From the IMG/VR virus record IMGVR_UViG_3300021957_000035, positions 1 to 60,823 of that record: a stretch of DNA of 60,823 nt; one strand, 5' to 3'. A program made the translations under genes and the position numbers. Each line of letters starts with the position of its first letter. The first letter of the stretch is position 1. A model generated the notes under the pieces. The model saw only the letters and a program-made list of their open reading frames with translations. It was not told the DNA's origin and did no database searches. This DNA comes from a virus. Of the stretch, positions 58,526 to 60,823 are shown one piece after another.

Positions 58526-59219
58526 TATACTTTTCTTTTGGCAAGTTGAAGTGATCGTCTTGTTTACGCCAGATATGTAATAGCTTTCCATTCGCTAACA
58601 TATGAGCGTGACCTTCATCAATGTAAAAATCATTGTATGCCTTACAAACAATTTCTTTTCGATGCGCAGGTAACGTTGTACCTTCAAGCATTTTTTCAGC
58701 TTTCTTAGGTCCAATTTTAGGAATACCTGGGATATTGTCTACACTATCACCCATAAGTAATTGTTTCCAATAGAAATAATCAGCATAGTCTTTGTCAATT
58801 GTATAAGTTTCTTTTTTACGAGGATTGTAGTGAAGACCTTCAATGCAGTCTAAGTCCTTATCTACAGTAACAATTGCATAATTTTGTTTACATTCGTTAG
58901 CCCAAATGCGAACCATGTCATCAGCTTCACAATTATCTGTTAGTATACAACCTTCATACTCGTTTACAACATCTGATTTCAAATCTAAGAACCAGTCTGG
59001 TCTTGTAGATTTTGACTTTGATCGATTAGCTTTATACTCAGGGTATACGTCTATTCTAAAGTTATCAGGACCACCTAACGCCATGACATAATCAGTTGTA
59101 AATAAGTCTTCTAGTATAGCAGTAAAAAGACTATCAAAGTTTTTTCGTGCTTCTTCCTTAGTTTCTGCACCCCATATACTCATGTATAGTAGTACATCAC
59201 CATCAACAATAGCTAACAT
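58506..59219 (-). CDS. 5'-3' exonuclease (T7 gp6/PolA N-domain-like)
   Basis: The 237-residue protein begins MLAIVDGDVLLYMSIW (metal Asp7), has EADDMVRIWA and IVTVDKDLDCIEG (central acidic cluster), and the helix-3-turn motif GDSVDNIPGIPKIGPKKAEKML (about residues 156-177), all diagnostic of the 5'-nuclease family. It removes RNA primers or degrades DNA ends during replication. It is the first gene after promoter copy 6. Confidence 0.92.
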   Translation of the reverse strand: MLAIVDGDVLLYMSIWGAETKEEARKNFDSLFTAILEDLFTTDYVMALGGPDNFRIDVYPEYKANRSKSKSTRPDWFLDLKSDVVNEYEGCILTDNCEADDMVRIWANECKQNYAIVTVDKDLDCIEGLHYNPRKKETYTIDKDYADYFYWKQLLMGDSVDNIPGIPKIGPKKAEKMLEGTTLPAHRKEIVCKAYNDFYIDEGHAHMLANGKLLHIWRKQDDHFNLPKEKYNAYVNR

Positions 59220-59236
59220 AGTAGCTCCTTTATATT

Positions 59237-59256
59237 GTTCTTTAACGTCAGCTATT
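59237..59256 (-). promoter_or_regulatory. SP6-like phage promoter, copy 6
   Basis: Minus-strand AATAGCTGACGTTAAAGAAC, +1 at about 59240. It lies just after the 55-residue gene and 20 bases before the exonuclease ATG, driving the replication block. Confidence 0.8.
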
Positions 59257-59258
59257 AT

Positions 59259-59426
59259 TTACTCTTCGTTTTCTTCGGCTTCTATACCTCTACGAACTAA
59301 CTCAAGAAAACCCATGTTAAAGATTTGAGCAAAGGTTTCTTTGTCGAGATCTAACTCTAACGTTGCTGATCCGTCTTCATGTTCATCAATAGAAGCTACA
59401 TGAATACTATGTATTTTACTTTCCAT
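59259..59426 (-). CDS. Acidic hypothetical protein (55 aa)
   Basis: ATG at 59424-59426 preceded by AGGAGAG, TAA at 59259-59261. It overlaps the MazG-like gene by 11 bases. Acidic with an amphipathic helix; C-terminus Glu-rich. No family recognised. Confidence 0.55.
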   Translation of the reverse strand: MESKIHSIHVASIDEHEDGSATLELDLDKETFAQIFNMGFLELVRRGIEAEENEE

Positions 59427-59673
59427 TTAATACTCTCCTTTCAAGCTTATTAATATTTGCTAACATAATATCATCTAAGTTTAATCCTGCATTATCCGTT
59501 AAAACAGTAACGTACCATAGTACATCACCTAGTTCATCAATAAGATTTTCACGGCTAGTAGCGTTACATACTTCTTCTACTTCTTCACGAATACCTGCTT
59601 TTAAGTTGTCAGCGTGTACGTGAGTGTCACCATAGAATTGAACAGCTAATGATTGATATAATTCGTTATTCAT
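59416..59673 (-). CDS. MazG-like nucleotide pyrophosphohydrolase
   Basis: The 85-residue protein has GIREEVEEV (about residues 27-35) and LIDELGDVLWYV (about residues 44-55), the EExxE...ExxD magnesium-binding motif of MazG-fold enzymes. It is a short, single-domain form. In phages such enzymes clean up nucleotide pools or alter alarmone signalling, which fits the RNR and deoxyribosyltransferase-like genes. Confidence 0.85.
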   Translation of the reverse strand: MNNELYQSLAVQFYGDTHVHADNLKAGIREEVEEVCNATSRENLIDELGDVLWYVTVLTDNAGLNLDDIMLANINKLERRVLNGK

Positions 59674-59912
59674 TTTTTATCCTTAATAAGCTCTAATTTA
59701 AATAAACCTTCAGGGCTGTTAACGGCAGCAACAATATCAAGTAACTGTTGAAACGTCATTACTACAACATCAAACTCGTTTTTGTATTCTTGCCACTGCC
59801 TAACAAACACAGTAGAATTATCACCAATAATAACTTGAACGTCTTCTTGGTCATCATCCTCTGACATAGTAGTTATAACAGCATCGTCATCAATAAACTC
59901 TACTGTATACAT
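59670..59912 (-). CDS. Acidic hypothetical protein (80 aa)
   Basis: No family recognised. It starts MYTVEFIDDDAVITTMSEDDDQEDV and is beta-strand rich in the first half. It overlaps its neighbours by one (59912) and four (59670-59673) bases, so it is coupled on both sides. Confidence 0.55.
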   Translation of the reverse strand: MYTVEFIDDDAVITTMSEDDDQEDVQVIIGDNSTVFVRQWQEYKNEFDVVVMTFQQLLDIVAAVNSPEGLFKLELIKDKK

Positions 59913-60193
59913 TATTCTTCCTCTTCTTTCTTTGCCGCTGTATAACCATCATCCCAACCATCGTCATAACCGTCTTCACGACCGTTTTCAAAACCGCTTT
60001 CATAGCCGTTTTCGTACCATTCTTCTGCTTCCGTACTCTTTTGACTTGTTGTAATTTCAATGCAATCAGCTTCTAAGTCTTCAATGTCTTTTATTAAATC
60101 TCGACTTAACTCAATTCCTTGAAATTTAAGTTCTTGGAAAAATTTACTGAAATGAGTTTGAATCATAACTTCCATAGATGTAGTAATACTCAT
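59912..60193 (-). CDS. Hypothetical protein with acidic Gly/Tyr repeat (93 aa)
   Basis: The last third has a four-residue repeat (ENGYESGFENGREDGYDDGW), a pattern G-(Y/F/R/W)-x-x-G also found in some bacterial surface and secretion accessory proteins. The first half is helical. No family assigned. Confidence 0.55.
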   Translation of the reverse strand: MSITTSMEVMIQTHFSKFFQELKFQGIELSRDLIKDIEDLEADCIEITTSQKSTEAEEWYENGYESGFENGREDGYDDGWDDGYTAAKKEEEE

Positions 60194-60342
60194 TGATCTG
60201 TCTCCTTATTAACTTTACGAAGTCTTTTATTATAAGCACGTTTAATCTTTTTTAAGTCTCCTCTTTTAAAGTTAAAAAATTTACGATATTTGCTAAAAGC
60301 ATCATACTCATCCGCAGATTTTAAAGGAACTCTTTTAATCAT
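60190..60342 (-). CDS. Basic small protein (50 aa)
   Basis: ATG at 60340-60342, TGA at 60190-60192, with ATGA overlaps on both sides. Strongly basic (KRGDLKKIKRAYNKRLRK). It may bind nucleic acid; no family recognised. Confidence 0.55.
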   Translation of the reverse strand: MIKRVPLKSADEYDAFSKYRKFFNFKRGDLKKIKRAYNKRLRKVNKETDQ

Positions 60343-60425
60343 TTATTCATCTCACTTATTACTATCCACATAAATCCTAAAATTAAAAATAGTAAAATAG
60401 AGCCACCCGTAAATGCTTCAGTCAT
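60339..60425 (-). CDS. Membrane micropeptide (28 aa)
   Basis: ATG at 60423-60425, TGA at 60339-60341. It encodes a single hydrophobic span (GGSILLFLILGFMWIVI) and a short polar tail. The ATGA overlap with the next gene supports translation. Confidence 0.45.
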   Translation of the reverse strand: MTEAFTGGSILLFLILGFMWIVISEMNK

Positions 60426-60573
60426 TACTAACTCCTATACATGGTAACAGTATTGTTTGTTTACAATATTTAGGGTAGTCATCGTATGTCATAGCTATTA
60501 GTACAGGTGGTGCTGCAATTAATAAAGCAACAATTGCTGCTGCTTTAATTGCTCCATTAATATTACCTCTCAT
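60418..60573 (-). CDS. Small exported or membrane-anchored protein (51 aa)
   Basis: ATG at 60571-60573 preceded by AGGAAAA, TGA at 60418-60420. Residues 8-28 are hydrophobic (IKAAAIVALLIAAPPVLIAM), followed by a short soluble tail with two Cys. Possible signal anchor. It overlaps the micropeptide by eight bases. Confidence 0.5.
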   Translation of the reverse strand: MRGNINGAIKAAAIVALLIAAPPVLIAMTYDDYPKYCKQTILLPCIGVSND

Positions 60574-60587
60574 ATTTTTCCTTTTCT

Positions 60588-60823
60588 TTAGTCAGTGTAG
60601 TTGGGTTTGACTTTGTAATGCTCATGAATACTTTTCTTTACGTTAGATTTCATACGTTTAACTTCTAACGCATGTTGATACTCAGGTTTATCTAATAAAA
60701 CTTCCATAAACTCTTCAATAGCTTCTACTCTAGCTTCTAAAGATTTTTTAGGAAAGTTACCAAAAGGATCATGCATATTAGCTATCGCTCTTTCTTTAGC
60801 TCTATTTCTTTCTTCATCAGTCA
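60588..60823 (-). CDS. Hypothetical protein, 3' part of the junction gene
   Basis: This frame is open from the window edge to the TAA at 60588-60590 and continues the frame of 1-226 in register. The charged helical sequence DEERNRAKERAIANMHDPFGNFPKK leads into a basic C-terminus. An internal ATG at 60774-60776 exists, but the upstream open frame and the circular join argue for the long form. Confidence 0.7.
   Translation of the reverse strand, partial: TDEERNRAKERAIANMHDPFGNFPKKSLEARVEAIEEFMEVLLDKPEYQHALEVKRMKSNVKKSIHEHYKVKPNYTD

Noticed and set aside
1-60823. tRNA, rRNA, integrase, attachment sites and repressor genes
   Set aside because: No cloverleaf-like segment in the few non-coding gaps, and no tyrosine or serine recombinase or CI-like motif in any convincing frame.

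Overview
This 60,823-base window looks like the complete, circularly closed genome of a lytic tailed phage with siphovirus-type tail genes and a T7/Xp10-like transcription and replication module. Every confident gene lies on the minus strand, so transcription runs from high to low coordinates. The two ends of the window join in frame inside one open reading frame (1-226 continues at 60823-60588). I see no integrase, repressor, tRNA or rRNA. The AT-rich sequence, the many marine-phage-type small proteins (basic ARHA..GKMSAAYWA protein, tail-fibre FRNAW chaperones, PhoH, class II ribonucleotide reductase) and a DUF1127 protein suggest a marine proteobacterial host, possibly an alphaproteobacterium. 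The host is an inference.

Layout in transcription order. 60.8-53.9 kb: small acidic and membrane proteins, MazG-like pyrophosphohydrolase, 5'-3' exonuclease, SegE-like GIY-YIG protein, T7 gp4-like primase-helicase and class II ribonucleotide reductase. 53.9-50.9 kb: small genes including glutaredoxin, DUF1127, a small beta-barrel-like protein and a SAM methyltransferase. 50.9-46.5 kb: a structured leader, terminase small and large subunits, and four very basic small proteins. 46.4-35.4 kb: fibres and adhesins (an Ala/Ser/Thr coiled fibre, a Thr-rich decapeptide-repeat fibre, a glycosyltransferase-like protein, duplicated adhesin-chaperone cassettes), PhoH and a tail-tip peptidase. 35.4-27.0 kb: tail-tip proteins ending in a 2,351-residue gpJ-like protein. 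27.0-26.0 kb: lysis genes. 25.8-7.7 kb: portal, a small Na/Pi-transporter-like protein, a giant MuF-RNA polymerase fusion, scaffold, capsid, connectors, tail tube, gpG/gpGT frameshift chaperone and tape measure. 7.6-1.3 kb: early-looking genes, a second peptidoglycan hydrolase, an HTH protein, the T7-like RNA polymerase and a T7 gp2.5-like SSB. 1.3-0 kb: deoxyribosyltransferase-like and small proteins.

The main discovery is that the genome encodes two single-subunit RNA polymerases. One is a normal T7-like enzyme (2133-4286). The other is the C-terminal half of the MuF minor head protein (19052-23407), with all four catalytic motifs intact. Being fused to a capsid-internal domain, it is a candidate virion-packaged polymerase that could transcribe early genes on entry. 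Six copies of an SP6-like promoter lie in front of the replication, packaging, head and SSB blocks. They match the T7-like enzyme well. The early block holding that enzyme has none of them between the tape-measure terminator and the RNA polymerase gene. It carries instead two copies of a different 25-bp element and an array of small hairpins, which are candidates for start sites used by the virion polymerase or by the host.

Other notable features are a GGGAAAC -1 frameshift site at gpG/gpT, an HEYGH metallopeptidase-like motif in the tape measure, a three-way-junction-like structured element upstream of the terminase genes, and the absence of any recognisable DNA polymerase. All functional calls come from motif recognition by eye, without database searches.
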